In this document: in pieces, positions 1-13,500 of the stretch | Numbering within the stretch: the first letter of the stretch is position 1 | How the letters are laid out: each line of letters begins with the position of its first letter | NCBI RefSeq assembly: GCF_036370855.1 | Contig: NC_088117.1 | Span: 7,874,001 to 7,938,000 of the forward strand | Direction of reading: 5' to 3' | From: Dromaius novaehollandiae | Lineage: Eukaryota; Chordata; Aves; Casuariiformes; Dromaiidae | DNA: 64,000 nt | Position numbers and translations under genes: made by a program | The notes under the pieces: generated by a model | The model's input: only the letters and a program-made list of their open reading frames with translations | Database searches by the model: none | Told to the model about the DNA's origin: nothing

Positions 1-279
1 GGCTAATAGTTCTGTTAAGCTTAAAGCAAAGTAAGCAGCACAACCCAAATTATCAGATTCTGATTAACTAATTATGGATCAGCTGCCTCTTTAAGGAGAA
101 GGGGCTCTGTCTACATTATTCCTCAGCAGATTAGGGGTCTCAGAAGAGCTGATTGTCAGTATGCAAAAGAAGGTGAAGATGGAAGGCTAATCCAATCACA
201 GCTCTCTTCTGCACAAAACCTTCAGTAGGGCTGTAGGAGCATCAAAAGGAGTAGTAAAACTGCTGCCTCTGCGACTTAC
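1..279. other. ZDHHC12 intron, left edge of window
   Basis: This lies 3' of the last visible ZDHHC12 exon and is not open in any way that matches the C-terminal half of a DHHC protein. It is therefore read as intron, with the remaining exon or exons beyond the left edge. Nothing else was recognised in it. Confidence 0.6.
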
Positions 280-3200
280 CAAGCAATATACCAAGCCCAC
301 AGCAGAACTACAAGCTGCACGCTCAAGTAAACTATGAAGAGAGGGTGATTCTTCTCTCCTACACAGTTCTCAATCCAGGGACAGTGATGGTCATAACGCC
401 GAACGCAGTGTTGGCACAGCTGGCAGTGCCTGGCTCGCATTGGTTGCTGCAGAAGAAACAAAACACTGCCAATAGTCCATTCATGTTCAGTTTCCTCTTT
501 CGCAGAAAAGAGCATCATCCAAAATTGTCCTCCTCCACAGCAAGGCGATCCCAAAAGCACTCCCTCTTGAGATTAAGGTACAACATAAACATTAATAAGA
601 CAAGTAAAGAGAATCATGATCTCCTGCTACAGATCCAAAAGGGGTAAGATTCAAATTAAATGACACTCCTGCACCTATACGTGTTCTTTATTATCTACCT
701 ATAGGGGAAACCCAGTGTGCAAAGTAGGGAGATACAGCCAATCATCAGTTCATTCAAATAGGCTGTAGCTATTCAGGAAGGCATGAGCAGAGAGTTGAAG
801 TGAAAAACTAGGACCACTGCTATTGAATGTGTATGCAGGGATAGGATGTCTTTAGGGGACTGCATAGAGGAGGGAAGCCTCTCTGCTTCTGTATGAGCAC
901 AAGGCACTTGGGCAGGAAAGCAGCTCAAGTACCAGGGCAGAGAAGATGAAAGATATGGCTGAGGAAAGTCATGTGGATGTGCCTCCTAGGATTTGTTCCC
1001 TGAAGCCAGCTTATCCTCTTGCAACAAGCTGATTTCTTTTGGCAGGTATTCTTCAGGAATTCATGGAAGCTGGGATAATACTGGATTTTATTAAACTGAT
1101 AAGGAGCACTTTGAAAATAGGCATTTCTAGGCTTTAGGCAATCTCTTTGAAGAACTAATTTAATTGCTCTGATTTTTTTTCTTCATGCTATGTTTTACAA
1201 CTCAGGTCAATGTTTTTTTGTTTCTAGGCTTCCAAACAAGCTTACAGCTGCTACCGGTTGTTATATGTTGTGCTCAGCTGCCTTTGTGACTCCCTATCAA
1301 AATAATTTTAAGATAAGCTTTTTTGACAATACAGGAAGGTCTGACTGGCATGGCGATAAGAATGTAAAATATAACTTTCCCATGGTGGAGTAGAGCAAAA
1401 GCAGATCCTTGTTTCTTTAAGCCAGCAGGAACTTTTTTCAACCTTGGAACATTAGCGTACATGCCAATTTCCATCATTACATCCTTAGTTACACAATCCA
1501 TCCGGATCACTTTTCAGTTCAGGATTGTACATGAAATCAATTTACTAACTGTATTTGCTTTTGCTGTGAGTTTTTCAGCAAGAATGTGATGCTGTGACAG
1601 AATTAATCAGATCTGCCATGCCTCCAAACCACAGAACAGTGAGGAGCAGTGGCTGAGCAAGAAAACACAGGCAACACCAGTTGTACAAAGGTGTTGTCAA
1701 AGGAAAACAGACTTTTAAATCAGCCATCCCCTTCCCTTCTACAGTGTTATGAATACCTACCTTCACCATGCAGTAGCCACAACGCCGCATCTTAATATTG
1801 CTTGGAACGGCGGGTGTCACCATGCTTTGTTCTTCGCTTTTTCCTGCCTACCAAAAAAGACAGAGGGAGCGACTAAGGATGTTTCATGTGCTGCTGTCTG
1901 AAGGAACGGCAGCTATTAGCCCATTTGACGTGACTGAGCTGTCTGGATCCTTTTACTTCATGAATATACAGTGCTTGTTATCTCTACCATGAGGAATAAT
2001 TCCTGGAGAAGTACAGATGCTGCTGTGTAAGTACTGGTCCATGAAACTCCACTGCAGATAGTTAAGGTATATCCAGAGAGAACAGGTTACTGTAACCATT
2101 CAAAGGAATGTCTGTGTTCAGGCAGAAATAATTGTTGGTAAGATACCACCTGGACCCCCAAACTACATTCTGGGATGTTAATAAGCAAGATTAGACTCTG
2201 CTTCCAAACACAGTAATGATGTCCTTTCAGTAAAAGCAGTGCTACTTATTCATAATCCACACATTTACTGGTAGATTAAAAATGATAATGCATACTTGCT
2301 TTTGTCCCGTACAATCAGTAAGGCAGCGAACCTGGCGTAGGCTACCTGTCAGTTATGTAACTTTGCACCTCTATTTACCTCGCTGTTACTCGCTGTGTGT
2401 CTGTCCTCTGAGAGGGCAACAGATCTATAAACAGCTCGATAAATGGAGCTGCCAAGGGTACTTCTTTCCAAGCTTGCTGTTCAATTCAGTTCTTTTTGTA
2501 CTTGTACCAGTTAGCACAGTTAGCACACAGCAAGGCCTGTGCGCGTTACACGGGGTGCTGCAGCCTCCGAGGCAGGTGATGACCTGCATGGAGGTGGTGC
2601 AGCACGTTTACAAAGGCAGTGTGCTCTTAAAGATGCACTTAGTCTGGGTGATCACTACTGTTTTTGCTGAGTAGGGATCAGAGACTTAGGCCTAATCTGC
2701 AAAGGTCTGTGCATGTTTCCTTGATGCCAAATGCAACAGAAACTGTTTCAGGCTGTTCTTATCTAGCACGGTAGGGAAAAAGCAAAAGAAAAAAAAGAAA
2801 TAGATTTGATAGCCCCAGCACTTTCATTCATTAAATGATTTACCTGTACTTCCTCATCAGACCTAACAAAACCCGGATCCATGAGGGACACCTTAAAGTA
2901 CAGCAGGACGGAGCACAGAACCAGCAGGACAAAGACCACCGGCTGCAGCAGCTCGCCACGCTCCTCTTGCCTTCGCAGATCTGAAAGGTACCCCCCAAAC
3001 AACAGGAGAGCGGTAATTCCTTGCAAAACCGTCAGGGATTTTCTCTGCGCCCTGAACGAAGGGGTTGCGCAGCTTTGGGTCTGGGGAGCATCTGCGCAGC
3101 CCGGCCGTAAAGGGAATTAACGCTGTCGTTTAGTACCGGTTCCCACCCGAGGTTTGTAAAGCGGGGAGGTACCGTGCTCCGAGTCGGTATCGCTCCCGAG

Positions 3201-3490
3201 AGCTCCGCTCGCAGCCTCCCCGGCCCCCGGCGGTGCTTCCCCGGCCCCGGCGGTGCTTCCCCCTCCCCTGCCCGCCGCTTCCCCCCGCCGCCTGCTCGGC
3301 GGCGCGTTACGCAACGCGGCCGTTGGAGCCGCCCGTTCGCGGCGCCTCACGGGGGCAGGGGGCCGCCGCGGCGTCGCCTCAGCGGGGCGGGCGGCGCGGC
3401 CTCACCTGTGCGGTGCAGCAGCAGCCCCAGCGCCAAGGCCGCGCTGAGGGCCGTGTGCGCCGCCCGCACCCGCAGCCCGCCGGCCCCCAT
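280..3490 (-). CDS. ZDHHC12: ZDHHC12, palmitoyltransferase (5' four coding exons; 3' part outside window)
   Basis: Protein S-acyltransferase of the DHHC family, a membrane enzyme that attaches palmitate to cysteines. Coding exons on the minus strand are 3490-3406, 2980-2844, 1847-1761 and 446-280. All have GT-AG borders and phases that agree, giving the first 158 codons. The first exon holds [12 protein letters not shown] and transmembrane segment 1 (about residues 13-26). The second holds segment 2 (about 41-61) and the family DPG motif (63-65). The third carries the first cysteines of the cysteine-rich domain (RRCGYC, C97 and C100). The fourth has [10 protein letters not shown], the catalytic DHHC at 122-125 (YDHHCPW) and the start of transmembrane segment 3 ([12 protein letters not shown]). 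The exon ends inside a Trp codon at a GTAAGT donor. The start is the only ATG in frame in the CpG island and aligns with the human N-terminus. The acyl-transfer cysteine and zinc ligands are intact. ZDHHC12 is chosen over other DHHC genes because of the close match and its position next to ZER1. Confidence 0.93.
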
Positions 3491-3720
3491 GGCGCCCGCC
3501 GGCCCGGAAGGGCGGGCAGCGCCGCCGCCGCCGCGCCCCGAGGCGGGGCCGGGCCCGGCGGTGTCGCTGCGGCCGTGGAGCCGCCCCCGGGCTCGCCTCT
3601 GCCCGGCTCGTGGCGCGGCCGTGGCGCCCCGGGCTCCTTTCTCCCCCCGGGGAAAGCCAGCTGCGTGCTGCAGTTACGCCCGAGGCAAATGCTGCAAACT
3701 ACAGCAATAAAAGGGGTCTT
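3170..3720 (-). promoter_or_regulatory. CpG-island promoter of ZDHHC12
   Basis: A strongly GC- and CpG-rich block spans the first ZDHHC12 exon. An ETS-type CCGGAAG lies at 3504-3510, just upstream of the start codon (3490-3488) in gene orientation. No TATA box is evident. Long open frames on both strands here are a by-product of GC richness. No divergent gene was recognised on the plus strand. Confidence 0.7.
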
Positions 3721-3979
3721 GTAGAGACGCCCCATTCGGAGGACTCGAGGTGCTGCCTGGGTGCGACGCTGCGCCCATGTTAAGCCTGGTCCAGCTGATT
3801 TGATTATTTCATCTCTTGACTTCCATCCCCTCGAGAGAGACGCAGAGGTTGTGCCTGGTTGAACACGTGTAGACAGTCATGTTAATGCGAGCAGAGCTTG
3901 TAAAATGTGTGACATAACTTCAGTAGGTGGCTGCTGGGATGGGACTTGATCTAACTTCAGCTGTCTGCAGCGCAGACGT

Positions 3980-4012
3980 TCGTGTCTGAGCTAGGCTCGT
4001 GTCTGAGCTAGG
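3980..4012. repeat. 17-bp tandem duplication
   Basis: The unit TCGTGTCTGAGCTAGG plus one C is repeated once, head to tail, with a 17-bp period and no mismatch. It lies in the spacer upstream of ZDHHC12. Confidence 0.85.
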
Positions 4013-5422
4013 TCGTTAGACTCCCTTACAGCAGCGGAGGGAAGCGGGTACGTCTGGAGAATGGGTCTCGTTGGAAAGCAGACATCTGAAAGCAGCTGAT
4101 TTGCACTTTAGATGTGCTTCTATCTCTCGCTAACAATAAAAAAGCCAAGATGACTAGCTTAGATGTACACATTTGCATTTTGAGTGTCTGTCTGTTTAGG
4201 GGAGATGAATCTCACCACAGGCTTGCAAAAGCTTTGAAATCAGTGGCTTATCTCAAGCTCTTTTCAGTTTTAGCGTACATGTGTCTTTGCTGCTTTTTTT
4301 TTTTTTTTTCATTTTTGTTACCTTCCTTCCCAGTAAAAACTCGGGGGGAAAAAATATTCCTTGCAAATTTATCCTCCAGCACCTGGAAAGTAGCCAATTC
4401 CTTTGTATTGTTTAATGAGAAATTGGGTGTGTAGCAGCATTCGTGATTATTTCAGTCTGTATTTTAGGTTAGTCCAGAGCAGCAGGCCGCACAGGTCACT
4501 TGAGTTGTTTATGCAAGACAACAGCATTGAAATGTTAACAATAATTATAGTCTAAATTTACCTTCCCAACAATCATTCAAATCCCTTTTTTATTCTTTTT
4601 TTTTTTTTCCCCTAGGTAAATGCAAGAGCTACAGAAATCCTCCCTCAGAAACCTCATAGACTGGGCCAGTGCTGGTCAAACGTCGTACTAGAAGTTCAGA
4701 GACGGTCCTGCGCCTCCTGTATGCTTTAAATATCCTAACAATGTTTCTGTTCCTTTAGTTGCAAAGGAAGCCTTTCAGGACAGTAGGAAGCTCAGCACAG
4801 TAACACCAGGCTCTGTCTACAGACAGAAAAAAAGGTGGGTAGTGTGTTTCTGTTCATCTCAGAGAGGTTTCAAATCTAAAGCTTAATGAAGGCAATTTAA
4901 GTAGTAACAGCATTACCCATTTCAAAGTAGAAACATTCTGATATTCCTGAATAATTTGTCCTAAGGAGCATATTCTCTCCTTCTTTGTGATGAGAATAAT
5001 TTGGAGTGTGTTATGCTTTTTATCTTTTCTTAAGGCTTTGAAACCTGTCTTACAGAGATCAGAGCTTCTCTCTCTCTCAAGGCTTTCAACCTAATGACTG
5101 TCTGGTGGAAATTAGGCTTAGTTCCAGAAAGTCTCTGTTAGCAGGTTTCTGAGGAGAGAGTCTACATTCTTATGGCATGTACGCAGCTAGAAATTTCATG
5201 CTGCTGGAAGCATAAGGTATCTCTCTGTACCCTTACAATAATACATTTTCAGTTCCCTAGAGGCAGTTCAGTTTCACAGCGTTCCTTCTCCTATTTAATC
5301 CACTTAGAGTCTGATCCTTTGGAGAGTTTATGGTGACCACTGAATTCCCTGGGAGCTGAACTCTTGTGGGATCGGGCTCTTAAGAAGAAAGTCACACTGG
5401 CATTAAAGCAGATCGACTGTTT

Positions 5423-5482
5423 TAAACTAGAAGTCTTTTAAGCTAGAAGTCTTAAGCTAAAAGCTTAAGCTAGAAGTCTTAA
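5423..5482. repeat. Degenerate short tandem repeat around AAGCTAGAAGTCTT
   Basis: Four imperfect units of 13-16 bp run head to tail; two are exact AAGCTAGAAGTCTT. The unit contains AAGCT and TCTTAAG stretches, so the array can also fold as partial hairpins. No gene lies nearby. Confidence 0.75.
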
Positions 5483-7600
5483 GTACTCAGTTTCTGCCAG
5501 TTACAAAGCTTAGATTCACAGATCCATTACAGAGTTTAGAGGCAATCTGTATCGTGAAATATTGTTCTGATTTTTTCCTCTCACATTGTTTCATAATGAT
5601 ACTCTCTTCCTTCATGCCTTTTCTCTATTGGCAAACAGTACTGCATCCCTTGGAGTGATGAAGGCACCAGCCACTGAACTGCATCATCAACACATGGCAG
5701 TTCTTTCCATTTTTAAGGAAATATATGACAGCAAAAGAACCAGTAACGTACCTAAATAAACCACATTCATAGACCAAAGGAATAAGACATTGTTAAGCAC
5801 TAGCTTTAATACACAACAGGTATCCCAATGGATACAACAGAAAAAATAATTCATTCAGAATTGTAAGGAAGCAACAGTTGTGCATTATTATTTTTTTGCT
5901 TGGTTTCACCATGTACAAGCATTTGAACCAGGCTTCTCAACAGTAGGCAAATCAATGGACAGAGTAAAAGCAGAAGCTTGCTCATTATAACTGAGATTAT
6001 CTTCTTGAAGCAAAACAAGGAAATATATATTTGGTTAGCTTAAAAACTTTTTTTTAACAAGAAAGGAATTACAGAGAGATTCAGTGACCATTATCTGAAA
6101 TCAAAGTATAGTTGGTTAAAGCAAAGTATTTCAGTTCAGCAGGAAATCTCCCTCATTCCTTTCTCAAAGTGCTGCCTTCTCAGCCAGCCCCCATGTTGCT
6201 TTTCATCCACCACTGACAACTGTTAACCTTGGTGCTTCATACCCTCTGGTTGTTGTGGAGACCAGCTATTTTCTTACTTTTAATTCCCTTTTTTCAGCAC
6301 AAGCCATCCTTTAACACCTGAGCTGTGTCAGGCTTCTCCCTCAGTAATCTGAAGGCCAGTCGGAGGGGAATAGGTTCACAGCTCGAAAACTCCTCCTCCC
6401 CTTCATCTTTTGCAGAGACCAAAGCGACTCCAACAGGAGCTCAGTGAAGGTGACAAGCTGGGTAGGATTCGGTGCTGAACAGATAGCATTTGAGCCAGCA
6501 GCTAGGTGCAGGATGATAACAACCATGATGCAGATGGGACAGATTTGTAGTGTTACTAATAGCCATGGTCTTTAGTCCTAAACCTTCTTGGCTTGGTCCA
6601 GATGAGCAAGTCTGGTACTGCTTGGTGTTAAGCATCACACAAGTAGATGCTAATTTGTATAAGCAGTTCCTCCCACAAATTTTGTAAAATGGAAGCACCA
6701 GCTTGTTCTCTTGTCTATTCCAGAGAAAATGGCAAACACCTGACATGCTGAGGACTGCAGTGTCATTGACCTGGGCCACTGAGACTGGGAGACATCCTCC
6801 AGCCAGGAAGGAAACTGCTTACAGTCAAGGTAGAGGTTTGCTTTGTTGGCACAGTCTCTGCAGAGAACTACTGAGTTGTGCTCTACTTGCCAAGCTATTG
6901 AATATTAAATGAAATGTAGGAGTGCAAACATGAAAGCATAAGAGTGTGAAGGGAACAACTACAGAACACAAGGTGTCCCTCTGCCATATCTTGACATGCT
7001 ATGAACTGCTTTTCAGCCTGATTTTCATTTGGCAGATATAACCCCCTTCTAGTTTTCTGGGAAGGATTGGTCCTTAGCTCTTAAATTCTCTCTGTGCAGT
7101 TAAGTTTCCTGGTTCATTCCTTTGCTCCAGCAAAGCTGGAAGGTCTGAGAAGCTCCTGTGTAACTGGTGAGCATTTCAGGATATCCAGCTTTCCCTTCTC
7201 ATGTAAGACCTTCATAAAAATCAGCCACTTTGCTCTCCTCTCCTTTGCAGAATATTGATGTGATGGCTGGAGACAACTGTCCTGTTCTGTCCTGAGCATT
7301 GTATCTACAGCAGCAATTCGTTAGCTCCTCTTTGCTTCCAAAAAGTGCTTCAGGTCATGGCACAAGCCTTAAGCCTAGGGTTTAACAACTTTTGTTTCAC
7401 AATTAGGGAAACTGAGGTACAACCTAGTTTCAAACTCCAAATCACAGGCATTCCTGGCTTATGTCCAGATGTTTGAGGACACCTTTCTCTCTTTTGCTCC
7501 TTACTGAAAGGGAAGTGCTATTTTCCAGCTCGCAAAACTTATTGGCTTGAAGAAATAGAAGCTTGTAGCCAAAGCTCTTATTGCTCCAACAGGGATGCTA

Positions 7601-7623
7601 TTTTTTTTTTTTTTTTTTTTTTT
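7601..7623. repeat. Homopolymer (T)23
   Basis: A run of 23 T. No element body, poly(A) signal or flanking duplication is recognisable, so I treat it as a plain homopolymer and not a retroposon tail. Confidence 0.9.
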
Positions 7624-10383
7624 GGAATGCTGTCTCTGTAATAAATCTTGCTGGTGGCCTGACTCAAAAGCTCATGTGTAGTTAGCTGTCACAGATCAGT
7701 TTATGGAAAGTCCCCCTTCCCCCTGGGAGCAGTGACAGACTTCATAAAGCTAAGCTCTTCTGGCAGGCTGGTCTATCTGACTCCATTAATCTCCGCGTTG
7801 CTTTTTATTCTCATTAAGGTACAGCATGCCTAGAAGGCTCTGCAGGACTTGCCTGATGATATGTGAGCAGTGAGGATCGAGGTTATCTATAAATTGTGAA
7901 ACAAATGTTTTATGCAGCTTGGAACCGGTTAGTTTGGGATACCACTGTCCAGCTGCAGCAGGTGGGACTTCAGTAATGACTGAACTTACAGGGGTGTGAG
8001 TTTGAAGAAACTCAAACACCTTATGTCCTTAAGTCCTGATCTGGATGGATCCAAGCCATCTTTTGTTCATTAACCTTGGTGCAGTTGTGCCAAAATCTCA
8101 GGGTGAAACCTAACTGTTTGGCTCTGGTTACAGTGCAAGGCTGAATTCTGCTCTAGCTGAGAACTCCTGAGCTCCAGCTGGCTCCCCATCACGGCAGCTG
8201 CGTGCTGGGGACACGGGTTTCTGATACCTGTCACATCTGTGATTGTGTCCCTTCTGCTCCACTCCCACCTTCCCAACATAGTCAGAATCCTGAGTGCTTT
8301 TGTCACTTGATTTAAGATTTCAGTGGTAGCAGCTTTCACTATATGGGCATTAAAGAGAAAGAAAGCCTGGTGGGCACTGTCACATGAGGCACCTTAAAAC
8401 GACTGCATTAAGTGGAGAATTAAATGAGCAAAGACTGACTCCCCTGATGCAGGGAGGCTGGTCAGCAGTATTTGCAGCCTCTATTAGTTTTGCATCTAGG
8501 AGAAAGATTAACAAGTGTTACATGGAAAACAGATCTTGAAATCAGCTTCCCTGACTCAAAGCTTGTACAGACACAAATTCTTGGGGAACAGTAATAAGAG
8601 AGAAAAATACGTTTGAATCAAACGATTGCAAAAAAGTATAATTTGTCAAGTTTTGCAAACCATATGAAAACAATTCAAAAGTGACACAAAAATATATATG
8701 TTTGAAAAATACTTAAAGAAAAAAGTACAGATCTCACAATATCAAAACAAATGACATATGGTTAAAAAGGAAAAAAAAAAGACATTGAGTAACACCATGT
8801 TGGCAGAAAAAGTAAACCTCTGCAGGGCAGCTGTGTTCTGTCATTTAAAGTGTCAGTTTGTGTCTCTAGGATCTGCCTATAATGTGCTCAGCAATGACAG
8901 CATTAACTGAGCATTAGAAGAACCTGTCATAGCAGCGAATCAAATCTGAGGGCAATGTATATGAGGGAAGAGAGCAGTGAGGCTTACTGTGCTATCTCAG
9001 AGGCCTTAAATGTCCTAATTCGCATGGCCATGGTCTTCTCTCATTGCTACCAGACATAAAATCCTTTCCAAGGGAAGAAGGTTTGTGAATCATGAAAGAG
9101 CTAAGACAAGCAGAGGGCTCTAAGCATGGACTGCACAATGTGGTGTTGAGAGCCTGGCTGTGAGATAAACCTTGGCCTTTGGCTTCTTGAGCCACTATAG
9201 TCTGGAGTGTCTTACAGGTGGAGAACACTTTAGTGGGACTCTCCTCTCATCTGCGTCAGGATAAATTGGAGGAATGCCGCTGATGAGAGTGGGACTGCAC
9301 TGGTTAGTGCTGGTGAGAGTCAGATAAGAATACAGGGCCTTTTGTTCCTCAGAAGAGGGGGAAGATGTTTGGGGTGGAACAAGAGGTGCTGTCTCATGGG
9401 ATCACCCGCCAAAGGGTGCCTGGAGACTCCCCGGTCTCAGAAGAATATGTCAGCACTTCCAGCTACAGCGTTTGTGCTGCAGTGAACTTTCTACAAGGGG
9501 AGACCAATTTGCCATTGAACATGGCTAGCCCTAATGCAGACCAAAGAAGAGTAAAACCCCTCCAGTCCATTACTGGGACTTGTACAAATGATACATGCTG
9601 CTCTTGCCTAGGGCCTAGCAGAGCTTAGTTGTAGCCCTTCCCCATAGAACACAACTAAAAAGGTGGTGAAGGACTGGAATTAAGATGCGTAGCCCTTTGT
9701 GAACAAACCTTGTTCCTTGTTGCACAGGCTCCCTTAGAGAGAACTCTGTGTTGCCAAGGATGTGCAACTGGCTTTGCTGGACATCCCTGACCTTGTGAGG
9801 CTGGGTGGGCTGACAAATCCTACTGTACCACCAAAGGGGACAAAACAGAGCTCTTGACTTTAACAGGAATGTTTCTCTTCCGATAGACCCACATACAGTT
9901 AGCAGTGCTTCCACTAATATGAGTCTTCTATAAAAACCCATTATGGGAATGAATAGACTTGAAAAAGCTTTCTTCCCTGTTTGCTCTATTTACAAATATT
10001 ACTAAGAAGGTTAGTTCATTTGGTCTAACTCTCTGGTATCATGTTCCCCCAACTTCTCTAAGCAAATAAATAACTCATCACTGCCTGTAACCCTATTCGG
10101 TGGCCAATGCCAATTCAGGACTGGTGTTCTTGTGGACATTACAGGACCTCATGCAATACAGTGAAAGGGAATTTTCTAAAAAGTGGGAAATTTAAAATGT
10201 TATACTAGCGATCACGCAACTAGGTCTTCAAGCTCACGGTCATTTGAGGCTTTCTGTGTTGTCTAAAAAAAATGGTTAAAAGATACATAATGTAGTTGTC
10301 TTTTTGTTTTTTGTTTTCTTTTTATACAGAAATCATACACACAAAACTTCAATCTGAAACTTCATAACGAAAAAGTCCACTAA

Positions 10384-10389
10384 TTTAAT
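10384..10389 (-). terminator. Candidate ZER1 poly(A) signal ATTAAA
   Basis: ATTAAA on the minus strand, about 190 bases after the ZER1 stop codon. It is followed roughly 40-50 bases later by a GU-rich stretch (GTTTTGTGTGTATG), as expected downstream of a cleavage site. No AATAAA was noticed nearer the stop. A longer 3' UTR cannot be excluded. Confidence 0.45.
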
Positions 10390-10575
10390 GAAAGCATTTT
10401 GTTGTGCAAAAAGTCCCTCCCCCCTCCCCTGTTCACCTTCATCTACTGAGGGTCTCACACACACACATAAAGTTTCCTCCCAACAGCCAAGTTGGTAAGA
10501 AAGAGTCCTCCCTATATACAGTGAATTAGAGAGAAGCTGGATACAGTGCTGGCAAGAGGCACTAGATGATTGCCT

Positions 10576-13500
10576 CTATCTGGAAGTGTCCATGTTCTCC
10601 TCCTTAAAGTTACTGCAGTGCTCTATAACTTTCCTATGGATAAAACAAGGACAAGGAGAGAGGGTTTAGTTAAAAGCTTATCACATTACAGTTGTGGGCC
10701 AATAACAGTAACATAAGGAACTGTCCGACAGCATGATCTCTACGTAAATGTACACTGCTTACACCAAGCAATCTTTCCTGAGATATGCATCAACCAATAT
10801 TTGAGTCTAAACCAGTATACTTCACAAAAGCAGCTTAGAGCTCATAACTGCAGTTCATCTCCTCCGAATTGCAAACCATGTTAGCATACATCCAGATCTG
10901 TATGTGACCATTCATTCGTTACCCCCATATCCAAATCACTAGATAACTTTGAATCGCGTCAGGAAACACATGCATACAAACATTTGTCGTTCATTCTTCT
11001 GTCATCTGTCCCTCTGCTTTTCCATTTGGAAATTTACCGTTCTTGTGCTGTCCCATCACTTGTTCACTTTCTAAGCCATACGCAATCTGCTTAACCTGTA
11101 ATAGTATTTTGCTATGTCTTCTGCAGGCTTCCATCGCCTCCAGCATTTAGCAACCCTTCAGTTAGAAGGAACATCTGCTGCCCACGCAAAAGGTATGTAT
11201 TCCCAGATATCTCTACCTGTCTTTTATATTTTTCCTGCAGGTATGAAATTATAGCTCTCAGATTGTCAATGATTAGAAACTGCAGCTGGCGTTTAAAACT
11301 CTGAAAGGATGACTCCAAAGGAAGGTCAGGTAAGAGGTAAATTGGGAAAGCTCATGCAGGTGGTGGACTCTCCCCACCTTTTAAAAATTCTCTCATTTTA
11401 ACCGTGCAATCAGCTCTTCTGGTGACAGACTGGTATGTACTGAACAAGGAGCCCACACCACAAGTATGGAGAAGAGCGATGACTGGATACTATCAGCATA
11501 AGAGATGTAACTAGCAAGTTTGGTTCTCCTGACCAGCAAGCCACTTCTACAACCCATTTGCCTAGCGTCCATCAAACCTGTCTGTACCATCAGTGTCTGT
11601 GTACTGCCCACCTATAGAAACCTCTCTAGGCTCCTGCTTCCATACTCTTATTTCTGCTCTTCACCCATGTTTGCTTCACCCTTCATACACATCAGTACAG
11701 GCCTTTATTTGGTAGCCTTACTTGATGTGGGGAACTAAAAACTAAACTGAAGATAAACTGGGTGTTTGATGACAGCACGTTATTGGTTTCCTACCGGGCC
11801 ATTTCCTTGGTCTCTTGCCGTGCTGAAGCCATTTTAATCATGTCCTTCAGAAGGGGAATCCCACCTTCTTTGATCAGCAGTGGGCAATACTTGTCAGCTG
11901 CGGAGAAAAGAATATAACAGGTCCTCGTGAACCTTCACAGGGGTGGGAGACAGGGTGGCAGGAGGGGAGCTTGCTGCATGAGAAATCACAGAAAGTTTTT
12001 ATGAAGTCAGCCTGTTACAGGTACCCTGGCTGTGAACACAGCAGACACAGAATGGATGAAAATGTAAGAACATGGCCAGAAGGATGGAAACATTGAAGGT
12101 ATTTGCTACACACTACATTTCATTGTTTCTGTTCTGGCTGTGCTGCCTTGACATTCCTGCACCATTCAAAGAATGTTCTCTCTACCCACATGTAGTTAAA
12201 TTGGGAAGACTTTTTCTTCTAACAAGCTCAGATCCACAACCCCAACTTCTCCAGTGAAGTGAACAGGGTTTTCTAAAGTAGAACTTACGGTAGACAGAGA
12301 CCAGGTTATACAGTGCCCAGGTTGCCCAGTGCTGGCTGACTGGAGAGATCCCTTGTGGAAGGAGTCGAAGAATTGGTTCAAATGACCTGCACAGAAATAT
12401 TGTAGAAGTGAAAAATCCAAAGGCTGCTTCTTTCAGCAGCTTTGGCACTCAAAGCAGTACAAACTCTATGCTCATACATACCACAGCAGTAAATCCCACT
12501 GGCATGTCAAAGATTGTGGCATCAAAGAGTAAGCCTGTGTCACATGGCAGTACTGGCAGGCTTACAGGCCCTACCAGCTTAGCATAAACATGCTGCCCAG
12601 AGAAACAGATGCAAAGAATTTGAGTCCAGGAATGAACTTCTATCTTGTGTCAGTCATTTCCTTATGACAGCTGAAACCCAGCAGCACTGATCATTCTGTA
12701 GAGCAGCCAGAGCAAGATTACACCCAGCCAAAGCTGGCTGCTCACGTGCAATGATTTCTCTGTTTCTTCTGGCAACAATAATGTGCCTACACTGCAAGTC
12801 ATTCTGGATCCCTGCCCAGCACTGTGGGAATACAGAGTACCTGATGCCTTCTAACAGTAAGGGCTTTGGGGGATTCCACTAGTTATATTAACTTTTGAAA
12901 TGATTTCTAGGAACTATGTTTAAATATCCCCCAGAAAAGACTGAAAGCTACAGCGATCCATGTGACTTTCAGAAAGAAACAGACTTGAGGTAAAAAGGAC
13001 AGAAGTCTGAGAAAAAAATTATTAGGCAGTCTCAGAGTGTCAGATCATGGGTTTCCTGAATTATGCAATTTCACCAAAAACATGCAGCAGAAATTCTGTT
13101 GGGCTCCCACATTTCTCCCATAGGAATTGCTAAGCAAGGTGTCTTAGTTTCAGCAGCCTGCATGACACACTTTAAAGGAAAATGTAAAACACTCACTAAA
13201 GAATATGTCCCTAAGGATGTTTCTCCTTCACCCTAGGCAGAGCTGGGCTGTGCCTCTTTCCTCCTGTCTGCTGCTGCTTGTTTCCTGTGACAATCCTAGC
13301 TCTTGGGTAAGTGGGCCAGGCTTCTCTATTCCTCACCTGTAATTGATATTTCTTCTGGAGTTGATGTCCCAGCTCTGGATGGCTGCCCACATCCTCTTTA
13401 CTACTTCTTCTCGGTGCGGCTCACATATGCCCCAAGCCTCTGGACCATCAAACATGATATGGGAGAGCACACCACAGGCGTTATAGGATACCTCAATCCC

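Larger units (their letters stand above)
3800..10380. other. Spacer between ZDHHC12 and ZER1
   Basis: About 6.6 kb with no recognised gene on either strand. Open frames are all short (the longest is 112 codons) and match nothing I know. It contains a 17-bp tandem duplication at 3980-4012, a degenerate 13-16 bp repeat at 5423-5482, an AT-rich stretch near 8590-8790 and a 23-base T run at 7601-7623. No CR1, LTR or DNA-transposon signature was recognised. Confidence 0.6.

Noticed and set aside
7601-7623. T run as a retroposon tail (also 44743-44763)
   Set aside because: No SINE or processed-gene body, no target-site duplication and no poly(A) signal beside either run.
11112-11318. 68-codon minus-strand frame in the last ZER1 intron
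   Set aside because: The flanking exons join perfectly in phase without it and it matches nothing in ZER1.
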